A stretch of DNA of 64,000 nucleotides from Acidisoma sp. L85 (GCF_009765865.1 NZ_LMUQ01000018.1:1-64000), one strand, 5' to 3'; shown: positions 37,309 through 46,552, counted from the stretch's first letter. The notes: a model not told the origin generated them from the sequence alone. Made by a program: numbers and translations.

Positions 37309-38282
37309 CACCCCGCGCGCCAATACAGCGGCTTCTTTCTGTCGGCAGCATCCTTGCCGATATCCGGATCGAGGTGCCGTCGCTTCCCCCGCGCGGTGGC
37401 GATGTTCTTGGCTCCTCCGCAACCGTGATGGCGGGTGGCGGGTTCAATATCCTTGCCGCCGCGAGCCGCCAAGGATTGCCCGCTCTCTTTGCCGGTCTGC
37501 ACGGTACAGGTCCCTATGGCACGCGCATTCGCGAGGAGTTGGCGCGCGAGGGTATCGCCACTCTTCTGCCGCCGAGCCCAGAGGCGGATAGCGGCTTTTG
37601 CATTGTCCTTGTCGAGCCAGATGGCGAGCGGACCTTTGTGACCAGCCCGGGCATCGAGGCGTCACTTGGCGAGCGAGCACTGTCCGATATCCAGCTCACG
37701 GAAAGCGATGCGGTTTTCGTGTCCGGCTACGATCTTTGCTATCCGCAGCTCGGGCCGGCGATCGGCGCCTGGATCGGTAGGCTACCACTGGCTGTTTGGC
37801 TGATCGTCGATCCCGGGCCGCTTGCCGCTGAGATTCCGCCTGCCATTATAAATGCAGCGATGTCACGTGCATCGATCTGGACCATGAACCGGCGAGAAGC
37901 CGCTCTTCTCGGGGGCACCACCGATCTCTCTGAACTCCAACGCCGCATCCGGCCGCGCCTGCCGCCGGATGCCCTGCTGATCATTCGAGACGGCGCGGCC
38001 GGCGTCCATTTCTGCTTCGACGGTTGCGCGACGTTTCACACGATCCCTGCCCCTCGGGTCGCGATGGTCGATTCCACGGGCGCGGGGGACGCGCATACCG
38101 GTGTTCTGATTGCGGCTTTCGCGCATAAGATCGATCCGCTTTGGGCCGTGCCTCGCGCAAACGCCGCTGCGGCTCTTTCGGTCACACGGCCCGGCTCTGC
38201 GACGGCGCCAAATCGAGAGGAATTGGACAGGTTTCTCGCCGAACTAGATCGAAAGGCGCGAAGACACGAAGCGGAGGCTTGA
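37305..38282 (+). CDS. PfkB-family carbohydrate kinase
   Basis: A 325-residue ribokinase-like kinase. The N-terminal GGGFNILAAASRQGL binds the sugar, and the C-terminal signature DSTGAGDAHTGVLIAAF contains the catalytic Asp. The start is TTG 37305, overlapping the preceding stop (TTGA) with GGCAGG upstream; the open frame before that runs antiregister through the ADP-ribosylglycohydrolase gene. The obvious partnership is phosphorylation of a sugar, perhaps ribose, released by the preceding hydrolase. Confidence 0.87.
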   Translation: MTPRAPIQRLLSVGSILADIRIEVPSLPPRGGDVLGSSATVMAGGGFNILAAASRQGLPALFAGLHGTGPYGTRIREELAREGIATLLPPSPEADSGFCIVLVEPDGERTFVTSPGIEASLGERALSDIQLTESDAVFVSGYDLCYPQLGPAIGAWIGRLPLAVWLIVDPGPLAAEIPPAIINAAMSRASIWTMNRREAALLGGTTDLSELQRRIRPRLPPDALLIIRDGAAGVHFCFDGCATFHTIPAPRVAMVDSTGAGDAHTGVLIAAFAHKIDPLWAVPRANAAAALSVTRPGSATAPNREELDRFLAELDRKARRHEAEA

Positions 38283-38323
38283 GTCGCGAACCGACCCCAT
38301 TCACGGCAATAAGGAATCCCAAC

Positions 38324-39418
38324 ATGGCATCCAAGATCAACCGGCGGCGTTTCGCGCAAATCCTCGGCGCAGGATTATTGGCCGTGCCAACGATCGCGCG
38401 ATCCCAAGGAACATCGCCGTCCTTCAAAGGCCAGACTCTGGTGGTTGCCTCGTGGCAGAACTACGGGGCCGATGATGCGGGAAAACTGAAGCAATTCGAG
38501 CAGTTGACCGGCGCCACGGTTAAAAACGTCTATTTCACATCGGAAGACGACCTTCTGGTGATGCTTCGCCAGGGTGGTATCGGCAAGATCGACGTCGTGC
38601 TGCCCAACCTGGAATATGTCCAGCCCGCCGCGGTTGAATCGCTGCTGCAGCCTATCGATACGTCGCGCATCAAAGCCTGGGATACGCTGGAGCCGCGTTT
38701 TCGCAACGACCCCTCGATCCGGCAGGACGGCAAAGTCTATGCCGTGCCCTGGGTACAGGGCGCTACGTCCCTTGCGGTGAACCCGGATGTGCATCCCACA
38801 CCCACGAGTTGGTCTGTGCTTTGGGATCCGGCGAACAAGGGAAAGGTCGCGTTCTTCGACGATCCCAGCACGGCTGTCATGACCGCCGCCTTATACCTGG
38901 GAGAAGACCCGCAGAACCCGGATCTCGAAAAAGTTCGCGCGGCATTGCTGGCTCTCAAGGCCAACGTCAAATTATTCTGGTCCTCGGGTGACGACTGGAA
39001 CAAAGCCTATACGACCGGCGAAATCACGATGGGCAATCTATGGTCGGGGCTTGCGGGCACGCTTCGGGCCAATGGACATCAAGTCAATTTCATTCTGCCC
39101 GACGATGGCACCGTTGTCTGGGGTGATACCTGGGCAATCGTGAAGAACGCGCCCCATCTTGATCTCGCTTATGCTTGGGTGAACTATCTCACGAGCAAAG
39201 AATATTTCGTGGAGTGGATCACTAAACCGGGTCCCAACCAGGAATTGGCGGTTCCCGTCAACATTGCGGCGATCGACGCGCTTCCCAAATCGGCGGCGGA
39301 TTCGCTTCTGGCCGGCCCCTTGATCGAATACAAAGGAAAGGTCGCGCTGCAGACCGGCATTCCACCGAAACAACTCAAGAAATGGACTCAAATGTGGGAA
39401 GAGGTGAAGGCATCATGA
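38324..39418 (+). CDS. Polyamine-type ABC transporter substrate-binding protein
   Basis: A 364-residue periplasmic binding protein of the PotD/SBP_bac_8 type. Translation from ATG 38324 gives a twin-arginine-like signal (INRRRFAQILGAG, then ARSQG). The mature part starts FKGQTLVVASWQNYGADDAG and has typical hinge segments IDVVLPNLEYV and WGDTWAIVKNAPH. It belongs to the family that binds spermidine/putrescine, but relatives bind opines, sugars acids and other compounds. Linked enzymes argue for a glycosidic ligand. Confidence 0.88.
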   Translation: MASKINRRRFAQILGAGLLAVPTIARSQGTSPSFKGQTLVVASWQNYGADDAGKLKQFEQLTGATVKNVYFTSEDDLLVMLRQGGIGKIDVVLPNLEYVQPAAVESLLQPIDTSRIKAWDTLEPRFRNDPSIRQDGKVYAVPWVQGATSLAVNPDVHPTPTSWSVLWDPANKGKVAFFDDPSTAVMTAALYLGEDPQNPDLEKVRAALLALKANVKLFWSSGDDWNKAYTTGEITMGNLWSGLAGTLRANGHQVNFILPDDGTVVWGDTWAIVKNAPHLDLAYAWVNYLTSKEYFVEWITKPGPNQELAVPVNIAAIDALPKSAADSLLAGPLIEYKGKVALQTGIPPKQLKKWTQMWEEVKAS

Positions 39419-39422
39419 GCTG

Positions 39423-40304
39423 ATGGGCCGTCGCCTCATCTCCGCGATGACCACGCCCGTTCTGCTACTTCCGGCGGCGGGCGTATTAGCGCTCATGGTG
39501 ATCATCCCGCTCGCCGTGCTCGTCTGGTTCAGCTTCGCGCCAGATGGACCGGCGGCACCTTTGTCTTTCGACAGCTACGCGCGACTCTTCGGCACGGGGT
39601 TGTATCTGCATCTCGCGCTGAAGACGCTGATCACCGCCGGCGCCGCTTCCCTCGTGACGGCAGCGCTGGCCTGGTCGCCTGCCTGGGTGCTCTCGCGACT
39701 GCCGGGAAGAGCCCGCAATCCTATCTTGCTTGCGATCATCATTCCGTATCTCACCTCCTATTTGCTCCTGATCTACAGCATCTTTGTGGTTCTCGGACCA
39801 GGCAGCCCGGTGATGGAATTCCTTCGCCTGCTCGGTCTCGCGAAACCCGGCGCGTCGATCCTCTATTCGCAGCCGGCGACGCTGGTGATGCTAGTCTATG
39901 AGAATCTGCCTCTGATGATTTTCGTTCTTTTCTCCGGCATGCAGCGGGTCGACGCGAACTTCCTCGCCGCCGCGGCTTCGCTGGGAGCAAGTCGATGGCA
40001 CCGTCTGCGCCACGTCGTCTTCCCTCTGGCCTCGCCCAGCCTGGTGTCGGGCCTCATCATGGTTTTCGTGCCCATGGGAGGTGCCTTCGTCGAATCAGCG
40101 ATTTTGGGCGGCCCCCACGGGCTGTTGCTCGGCAACGTCATCGCCGATCAGATGACGCGCGCCGATGATCCTTCTTTCGGCTCCGCCTTGTCGATCCTGC
40201 TCCTGCTCGGCATGCTCGCGATTACTGGAGTTGTCGGCGGGTTGAGACCGGCTCTCGAATGGCTGTCCGCGGAGAGGAAAGCGCGCCATGCCACGCCTGC
40301 GTGA
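39423..40304 (+). CDS. Polyamine-type ABC transporter permease (PotB-like)
   Basis: A 293-residue inner-membrane permease with six or so hydrophobic segments. The EAA loop appears as AAASLGASRWHRLRHVVFPL, the contact site for the ATPase. It lies a few bases after the binding-protein gene and overlaps the second permease by 17 bases. It forms the channel with the next gene product. Confidence 0.9.
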   Translation: MGRRLISAMTTPVLLLPAAGVLALMVIIPLAVLVWFSFAPDGPAAPLSFDSYARLFGTGLYLHLALKTLITAGAASLVTAALAWSPAWVLSRLPGRARNPILLAIIIPYLTSYLLLIYSIFVVLGPGSPVMEFLRLLGLAKPGASILYSQPATLVMLVYENLPLMIFVLFSGMQRVDANFLAAAASLGASRWHRLRHVVFPLASPSLVSGLIMVFVPMGGAFVESAILGGPHGLLLGNVIADQMTRADDPSFGSALSILLLLGMLAITGVVGGLRPALEWLSAERKARHATPA

Positions 40305-41100
40305 CGCGGAGGCAATTTCACCGGGCATGGTCGCAGTGCTGACCGTCAGCCTGGCGATCCTATTTGTGCCTCTGTTTATAATCATTCTGCTATCATTCAA
40401 CATCTCGCCCTACGGAACGCTGCCTTTTCAAGGAACGCTGAAATGGTATGGCGCGCTCTTCAGGAATTCCGGGCTGCTGGCGCCGACCTGGTTATCGTTG
40501 CAGCTATCGTTTGTCGTGGCAATCAGCGCTAGCGTATTTGGCACCACAGCGGCGGTCTGGCTCGAAAAGCGAGCGACGCGCCTCGGTGCCACGATCCTCA
40601 AGGTTGCCTTGCTCAGCGCAATCACAGTGCCCTGGCTGATCCTTGGCCTGGCGATGCTATTGGTCATGAATGCGATCGGCCTCGGCCGAGGCTTGTTCTC
40701 GATGTATCTCGGCCTTCTCGCCACGACCTTGCCTTACGTCGTCTTCATCGTCGCGGCCCGGCTGCGAGCGCTTGACCCTGACCTCGATCACGCGGCGCGA
40801 TCCCTGGGTGCGAGCGCCTTTGTGACCTTTATACGCGTGAGCGCGCCTCTCATCCTGCCCGCGATCCTTAGCGGCACGCTGATCTCATTCATGGTCTCGT
40901 TCAATAATTTCCTGATCCAGTATTTCTTGGCTCCGTTTGGAGTTCAGACACTGCCTCTAAAAATCTACACGCTCATCCGCGTCGGCTACTTGCCCGACCT
41001 GAACGCACTCGCCACTGTTATCGTCGCCGCGACCTGCGTCATCATCCTGCTTCTGCACCGCCTGGGCTTGCGCAATTCCGGCCTTCCCGGCGGAGGCTAG
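40288..41100 (+). CDS. Polyamine-type ABC transporter permease (PotC-like)
   Basis: A 270-residue permease with multiple hydrophobic segments and the EAA-loop sequence HAARSLGASAFVTFIRVSAP. LPYVVFIVAARLRALDPDL before it is characteristic of PotC/PotI-type proteins. The gene ends two bases before the ATPase start. Confidence 0.9.
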   Translation: MPRLRDAEAISPGMVAVLTVSLAILFVPLFIIILLSFNISPYGTLPFQGTLKWYGALFRNSGLLAPTWLSLQLSFVVAISASVFGTTAAVWLEKRATRLGATILKVALLSAITVPWLILGLAMLLVMNAIGLGRGLFSMYLGLLATTLPYVVFIVAARLRALDPDLDHAARSLGASAFVTFIRVSAPLILPAILSGTLISFMVSFNNFLIQYFLAPFGVQTLPLKIYTLIRVGYLPDLNALATVIVAATCVIILLLHRLGLRNSGLPGGG

Positions 41101-41102
41101 AG

Positions 41103-42218
41103 ATGAGCAAGCTCGACCCCGCACTTGGCCTCGTTGTCGGTAAAGTTCATAAGACTTATAATGCTACGCACGTATTGCAGGACGTGAGTCTTAGCGTTCC
41201 CGGCGGCGAGTTCCACACCCTTCTGGGCCCGTCTGGATCCGGCAAAACAACACTGCTCAAGATCATCGCCGGATTCACCCCGGCCGATGCGGGCACCGTC
41301 ACACTGTCCGGGTCCGTGATCACCGACACCTTGCCCGAACACAGAAACATCGGGGTGGTTTTTCAGAATTACGCTTTGTTTCCACATATGACCGTTTCGC
41401 AAAATATCGCCTTCGGACTTCGTATGCGGCGCGTCCCGAAGCTTGAGCGGCAGCGTCGAGTTCAGGATGTCCTGGCTTTGGTCCGTATGTCCGGCTTTGA
41501 GCATCGTCGGCCAGCGGCACTTTCCGGCGGCCAACAACAGCGTGTGGCGCTTGCACGTGCCTTGGTGATCCAGCCGCAACTGCTGTTGCTCGACGAACCG
41601 CTTTCCGCGCTGGATCGTAAAGTGCGGCAGGAGGTGCGCGAAGAACTCAAACGCATCCAGGCGGAGACAGGTGTCACAACGGTCATGGTAACGCATGATC
41701 AGGAGGAAGCTCTGTTCCTGGCCGATCGTGTTCTGGTCCTGGAATCCGGCGCGCTGCGGCAGGAGGGCTCGCCCCATGACATCTACCGCAACCCGGTCGA
41801 TGAATTTGTCGCTGGCTTCCTCGGACCGATCAACCTGCTGAATGTCGAGAGCCGGCCTGGAGATGGGGGAATGGTGCTGCGCCTTGGCGCGCAGGATTTC
41901 GTTCCCGCCTCGGGGCTTGCGGTGACGGTAGTGGCCGCGAAGCTGTCAGGCCCGATGCACCTCGCGGTCCGTCCCGAACAACTCACGGTCCAACCGGCTC
42001 AGGGCACGGCTAAACCACCGGACGCATTGGCGGGCACAGTCACCGGCGTCGAGTTCGGCGGCGCGGTTGTCACCGTGCGCGTCGAGGTTGAGGGAAACGC
42101 TATGGCGATTTTGGCCCTCTCTCCCGATATCCTCGCGATAGCCTCATGGGATCCTGGTTCACCCGTCTGGGTCCGCATTCGGCAGGCGCGCGTGCTGCCA
42201 GTCGCGGAGCGTCGATGA
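41103..42218 (+). CDS. Polyamine-type ABC transporter ATPase (PotA-like)
   Basis: A 371-residue ATPase. It shows Walker A GPSGSGKTT, the Q-loop VFQNYALFPHMTV, signature LSGGQQQRVALARAL, Walker B LLLLDEPLSALD and switch MVTHD. A C-terminal TOBE domain follows from about residue 280 (MHLAVRPEQLTVQPAQ). The last codons overlap the glycosidase start (ATGA). It powers the importer encoded just upstream. Confidence 0.92.
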   Translation: MSKLDPALGLVVGKVHKTYNATHVLQDVSLSVPGGEFHTLLGPSGSGKTTLLKIIAGFTPADAGTVTLSGSVITDTLPEHRNIGVVFQNYALFPHMTVSQNIAFGLRMRRVPKLERQRRVQDVLALVRMSGFEHRRPAALSGGQQQRVALARALVIQPQLLLLDEPLSALDRKVRQEVREELKRIQAETGVTTVMVTHDQEEALFLADRVLVLESGALRQEGSPHDIYRNPVDEFVAGFLGPINLLNVESRPGDGGMVLRLGAQDFVPASGLAVTVVAAKLSGPMHLAVRPEQLTVQPAQGTAKPPDALAGTVTGVEFGGAVVTVRVEVEGNAMAILALSPDILAIASWDPGSPVWVRIRQARVLPVAERR

Positions 42219-44542
42219 CGGTCAGCCTGTCCCACCAATGGAATAGCTGGGATCAGCAAGATCCGCTCTCCATGGTTCATTTACCGACGGGGTTTTGCCT
42301 GCGGTTCTCGGCCTTCAGCAGCGCGGAGGGAAACTACCGGCTGCTCGGCGTCGGTTCCGGCGTGAAGATGCTGGAACATACCTCGGATGGCGGCTTCATT
42401 CGTGCCCGGATCGCTCATGCGGATAGCGAGATGGAGCTGACCTTCGCCAAGGATCACGCGCATGCGCTCTCCGCCCGCCTTCGGATGGTTCGGCTTGGGG
42501 AATGGGGTTTGCGCTTCTGGCTCGCGCTCGAAGTTGGCTTCCTGGAGCATGGCGGAGGCCCCCTTCCCTGGCGTCCCGACGAGCCCTGGATCGAAGTCGA
42601 AAATGCAGAGCCTCTCCCGCTGCGAGAGAACCCGCGCCTGATCGGCCGCCACCGGTCGCTGTGGATATCCGTGGCGTCGCGGGATCCGGCTGTTTTCGGC
42701 GGCGCCTACGAGACGATCGAGACATTTCGCGGCGACATCCAAAGCCAAGGCTATTACGCGCCACCTCGCGCCGCAAAACTCGGACGCTGGGGCGTCCTGC
42801 GGTTCAATGCGCAAATGCATCCGGAGATCGTCATCGCAGCCACTTTCGGCACGGATCGAGAAATGGCCGTCGAGGCAACGGATTCACTTCTTTCGCGGGC
42901 GTCTAGGCTCCTCGACTCCGCCACCGCCGCCGCAACCAAGGACACGCCTCCTCGCCAAGCGGTGCGGGACGTCGTGGCTTGGAATACCCTATGGGACCCT
43001 GCGAACCATCGGCCGACGACTGTTCTCACGCGTAATTGGCTGACGACGAAATTCTCCGGCTGGGGCGTGTGGCTGAACGACATGCTGTTCCACGCGCTGC
43101 TAGCGGCGCTGGCGGGCAATTGGGAAACCGCACGAGCCAATCTTGCGGCTGCCTTGGAATACCAATCTCCCGAGGGAAATTTGCCATGTCTTCGGACCGC
43201 GACGCAGGAATGGATTGATCGCTCCCAATCTCCGCTCGGCGGCTATATTCTCTGGCGCATCTTTGAATTGATCGGAGACCGTTCCCTGCTTGCGCTGCAT
43301 TTCGCACCGCTTTTGCGGGCGCATCGCTGGTGGATCGAGAAGCGGGACGGCAATGCGGACGGCCTCATCGAATATGGCAGTTCACCCACCGGAACTGGTG
43401 CTTTCGTCCATACGAAACAAGCGGCCATGGACGAATCCTTCATGGACAACGCCCCGATCTTCGACGAAAGCGGCTTCGATCCTGGCGTGCACACCCTCAC
43501 CATGGCCGAGCCGGGGCTGAACAGTCTCGTCTCGCTCGATGCGCAATTCCTGGCGCGGATCGCCACGGAATTGGGCGACACCGCCACGGCCATCGAATTG
43601 CGGGCGACGGCGGAGCGGCTTAATGCCCGTATCTCGGAGAGATTATGGGACCCAAATCGTCAAGTCTTCGCCGGTCGGCACTGGTCGGGCGCATTCGTCG
43701 GCTCCCTCTCCGCGGCCTGCTTCTTCCCATTGATCGCCGGCGCCGCAACGGAGGCGCAGGCGTCGGCGCTCATCGATCGCTATCTCGTGAATCCGGAGAA
43801 GTTCTGGGGCGAGCGCGTATTGCCGTCATCCAGTCACGATGACCCGGCAAGCGCTGACGACGTTTATTGGCGTGGCCGGATCTGGCCGCCTCATCTGTTT
43901 CTCGTCTGGGAGGGGCTGCGCCGCCATGGGCGCCGCGACATCGCGACCAAACTGGCCGAACGGGCATGGCGGATGTTCGAAACTGGCTGGAATGAAGCGC
44001 GGATCTGCCGGGAAAACTTCCACCGCATCGATCCGTCCGGAGATGACAGTCGGGATGCGGACCGGTTCTATACTTGGGGCGCCTTGATCCCGGCGATCCG
44101 CATGCTCGACACCGCTGATCTGTCGCCTTGGGAAGGCCGGGCATTCGCGCCGAAGGCGGGAGAGGACGCTACGCTGGTCGAGCCGGGTGCGGAATGGCGC
44201 GCCACGCGCCTGGGGGAGAGTATCCACCTCGCGCTGAACGGCCGGCTGTTTCTTAAAGCCGAGAACGCAAGTCATGTAGCCTTGCCAACTGCAACCGAGA
44301 ACACCACCAGGATCGCGGCTACTCCCGCCTCAGCGGCGACCGAGGTCATCCTGTCGCTCTATGGAATTGCCGAGGCCGGGCTGCGCGTTTGTGAAATCGA
44401 CGGCGCAGCGGCGACCCCCGCCTTCACCGAAAATGGCTTCACGTTGACGATTCCGTCTCGTCGGCACAGCGTCATACAACTCTGGCATGGTGGACGCTCC
44501 GTGGAGGCAGACCCAATTTCGGGGAATCACGCTGATGATTGA
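42215..44542 (+). CDS. GH63/MGH1-like glycoside hydrolase
   Basis: A 775-residue cytoplasmic protein with no signal peptide. The C-terminal two thirds look like an (alpha/alpha)6 barrel of the GH63/mannosylglycerate-hydrolase-like group: TTKFSGWGVWLNDMLFHALL, SPEGNLPCLRTATQEW, WWIEKRDGNADGLIEYG, AAMDESFMDNAPIFDE and YWRGRIWPPHLFLVWEGL. Acidic residues in the DGLIEYG, MDES and WRGRIW regions are the likely catalytic set. The N-terminal 270 residues are mostly beta. It starts in the ATPase stop and overlaps the next gene by eight bases. A cytoplasmic location means it cleaves an imported glucoside or similar, not an extracellular polymer. The exact linkage is unknown. Confidence 0.8.
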   Translation: MTVSLSHQWNSWDQQDPLSMVHLPTGFCLRFSAFSSAEGNYRLLGVGSGVKMLEHTSDGGFIRARIAHADSEMELTFAKDHAHALSARLRMVRLGEWGLRFWLALEVGFLEHGGGPLPWRPDEPWIEVENAEPLPLRENPRLIGRHRSLWISVASRDPAVFGGAYETIETFRGDIQSQGYYAPPRAAKLGRWGVLRFNAQMHPEIVIAATFGTDREMAVEATDSLLSRASRLLDSATAAATKDTPPRQAVRDVVAWNTLWDPANHRPTTVLTRNWLTTKFSGWGVWLNDMLFHALLAALAGNWETARANLAAALEYQSPEGNLPCLRTATQEWIDRSQSPLGGYILWRIFELIGDRSLLALHFAPLLRAHRWWIEKRDGNADGLIEYGSSPTGTGAFVHTKQAAMDESFMDNAPIFDESGFDPGVHTLTMAEPGLNSLVSLDAQFLARIATELGDTATAIELRATAERLNARISERLWDPNRQVFAGRHWSGAFVGSLSAACFFPLIAGAATEAQASALIDRYLVNPEKFWGERVLPSSSHDDPASADDVYWRGRIWPPHLFLVWEGLRRHGRRDIATKLAERAWRMFETGWNEARICRENFHRIDPSGDDSRDADRFYTWGALIPAIRMLDTADLSPWEGRAFAPKAGEDATLVEPGAEWRATRLGESIHLALNGRLFLKAENASHVALPTATENTTRIAATPASAATEVILSLYGIAEAGLRVCEIDGAAATPAFTENGFTLTIPSRRHSVIQLWHGGRSVEADPISGNHADD

Positions 44543-45125
44543 GGTTGCTCCTCTGCGAGACCCAAGTGACCCATCTGGTCGAGAATGGCTTCTCGTCATT
44601 GACATGCAGCGTGTCTTCGCCGATCCGGCGAGCCCATGGGCGGTAGGCCAGTTCGATGAGGTTCTCGCCCCGATCGAGACGCTCATCGCTGCCTACGCGG
44701 GCCGCGTGATTGCGACACGATACATTTCCCCACAACCGCTTGTCGGTGCCTGGGAGGGCTATTTCGAGAAGTTCGCCTCGCTGTTGCTGCCGTCCGACGA
44801 TAAGGCCTGGGATCTCATGCTGGCCGAACACCTGTCGTATAGAACCGAGACCCGCGCGACATTTGGCAAATGGGACAGTGGCATGGCCGCCGTGCTGGGT
44901 TCAGACGCGCCGATTGCCGTTTGCGGCGTTGCGACAGAATGTTGCGTGCTTGCGACAGTGCTAGCCGCGATAGACAACGGCAGATCGGTGCGGGTAGTTG
45001 CGGACGCCTGCGCGGGGTCATCCCCACTTTTCCATGACCAGGCTCTGTCTCTCCTATCGACATTCGCCCCTCTCGTTCAGATAACGCGCAGCGATGAGAT
45101 TTTGCGGTTCCTACAATCAGCGTAA
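44535..45125 (+). CDS. Isochorismatase-like cysteine hydrolase
   Basis: A 196-residue isochorismatase-fold hydrolase. The triad is visible as LLVIDMQRVF (Asp), FGKWDS (Lys) and GVATECCVLATV (nucleophilic Cys). The start is ATG 44535 inside the end of the glycosidase gene. It lacks the Asp-x-His/His metal-binding motif of PncA nicotinamidases: the corresponding stretch reads TRYISPQPLVGAWEGYF. Nicotinamidase activity is therefore unlikely, and hydrolysis of another amide, carbamate or ureide is more probable. It is the last gene of the operon. Confidence 0.85.
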   Translation: MIEVAPLRDPSDPSGREWLLVIDMQRVFADPASPWAVGQFDEVLAPIETLIAAYAGRVIATRYISPQPLVGAWEGYFEKFASLLLPSDDKAWDLMLAEHLSYRTETRATFGKWDSGMAAVLGSDAPIAVCGVATECCVLATVLAAIDNGRSVRVVADACAGSSPLFHDQALSLLSTFAPLVQITRSDEILRFLQSA

Positions 45126-45152
45126 CTCTACAGTTCGGCGACGCCTGAGCAC

Positions 45153-45593
45153 TCACCTCAGCTTCTCTAAGAGTTGCGTGAGAAGAACCGATTCCGACTC
45201 TGTCAGCGGCGCGATGGTTTCGCGGCTGATGGCGATTGCGCGGCCGAAGTTCCGCGTCGTCACTTGTCGCCCGGCCTCGGTCAGATCAACCAGGATTTTT
45301 CGACCATCCGCGGGATCACGCAGACGCTTCGCGAGCCCGCGCTTGACCAGCCTATCGACCGTTCCCTTCACCGTGGCTCCATCCATCGAAACCGCGCGGC
45401 CCAAGGCAGTCTGGGGGGTCACGCCGATCTCGTAGAGGCGGGCGAGCACTGCCCATTGTGTAGGTTTGAGCCCATCGCCAATCATCTGCCCGAATATCGT
45501 CGTGTGGCGCTGACTCACCTGGCGCAGGACAAAGCCGATCTGCGCATCCAATCGGTAGATCGCGGTCGGCGACCGGCGTTGGTTCGTCCTCAT
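45153..45593 (-). CDS. MarR-family regulator (NicR-like)
   Basis: A 146-residue winged-helix regulator: YRLDAQIGFVLRQVSQRHTT at the dimer-forming N-terminus, LKPTQWAVLARLYEIGVTPQ, then the recognition region MDGATVKGTVDRLVKRGLAK and the wing RDPADGRKILVDLTEAG. Its place at the end of the hydroxylase/reductase operon recalls NicR, the MarR-type regulator of nicotinate genes in Pseudomonas putida, so an N-heterocycle may be the effector. It lies 53 bases after the UPF0280 gene on the same strand. Repeats between the divergent operons (52108 and 52211) are candidate binding sites. Confidence 0.87.
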   Translation of the reverse strand: MRTNQRRSPTAIYRLDAQIGFVLRQVSQRHTTIFGQMIGDGLKPTQWAVLARLYEIGVTPQTALGRAVSMDGATVKGTVDRLVKRGLAKRLRDPADGRKILVDLTEAGRQVTTRNFGRAIAISRETIAPLTESESVLLTQLLEKLR

Positions 45594-45646
45594 GAAATTT
45601 GGGCCAAGTGGGTTCCCTGGTCACCTTGCTTCATCGGAACTCGGCC

Positions 45647-46552
45647 CTAGGCATCTACCAATCGCGCAATGCGGCGCGGGATCGAAACTGCCGGCAACAT
45701 CGACGTGGCAACACTGCGACCGCTGAGATGAAGCGCGGCCGCCACGATCTCGCCTTCCGCCGCCAGACGTTCTGCAAGGCACAATCCACACGCCAGTGCT
45801 TCGTCAATTTCGCGACTGGACAGCCGGCCGACACCGCAAGTGACGAGAATTTCGCCGAGGTCGCTATCGGGTTGGATCGTGCTCGCCGGTCGGCGAAGAA
45901 TGTTCGGATGCGCAGGGAGATCGACGGCATTGGCGATCACGGTAGCAGCCGCGTCTGCCGCGGCCGCCGTCACCGCCAAGACCGTCACCGCATCAGCGAT
46001 GCCGCGTGAGAAACTCCGGCCCCGCCAGCCACTGGTGGCGATGCCGCGTATCGTGTCCGCATGATCGATCGTGAGGTTCCCGAAAAAATCTGGGCCGTTG
46101 CGCTCCGGCAATTTTGGGCGCGAGACCATGCCGACGGTCAGGCTCTGCCGCGGTCCAAGATGCACAGCAATGTCACCGCCATTGTTGACACAGGCACGAC
46201 TCAGGGGCGCGGCCTCGGTCATGATCGCGAGCATGGTCTCCGCCACGGCGCCTGCCACCGCCGCCATCGGCGTGATAAAGCCGAACCGCGTGAAAGGCGA
46301 GACAGCGGCACGCATGCGGCAGGCAATGGGATCGACAGGCCAGGGCACATTGGAAGTGACTGGCGCGCGCACCAGCGGCAGTTCCGCGCATAGCCGATCG
46401 AGCACTGTCGCGAAGGCCCGCACCGCGGCGTGATAGGCGGTGTCAACGGCATGCGCCGTACCTTCGGCCAACAGGATGAGGTCGATCGGCCCATCCTGAA
46501 GATGCAGACGCGGCGTGCCAGACCCGGTCATCAGTCGCGCGGTGGCCCTCAT
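45647..46552 (-). CDS. UPF0280-family protein
   Basis: A 301-residue member of UPF0280, a family distantly related to ApbE flavin transferases. Typical segments are VDTAYHAAVRAFATVL, MAAVAGAVAETMLAIM and the NNGGDIAVHLGP motif. The start is ATG 46552, overlapping the stop of the 6-hydroxynicotinate-reductase homologue (ATGA). ApbE-type proteins handle FMN attachment, and the partner reductase is a flavo-iron-sulphur enzyme, so a maturation or accessory role is a reasonable inference, but no activity of this family is known to me. Confidence 0.82.
   Translation of the reverse strand: MRATARLMTGSGTPRLHLQDGPIDLILLAEGTAHAVDTAYHAAVRAFATVLDRLCAELPLVRAPVTSNVPWPVDPIACRMRAAVSPFTRFGFITPMAAVAGAVAETMLAIMTEAAPLSRACVNNGGDIAVHLGPRQSLTVGMVSRPKLPERNGPDFFGNLTIDHADTIRGIATSGWRGRSFSRGIADAVTVLAVTAAAADAAATVIANAVDLPAHPNILRRPASTIQPDSDLGEILVTCGVGRLSSREIDEALACGLCLAERLAAEGEIVAAALHLSGRSVATSMLPAVSIPRRIARLVDA

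Noticed and set aside
44535-45125. Reading the isochorismatase-like gene as a nicotinamidase (pncA)
   Set aside because: The triad is present, but the metal-binding Asp-x-His/His motif of PncA is absent, so the tempting link to the nearby nicotinate genes is not supported at this step.
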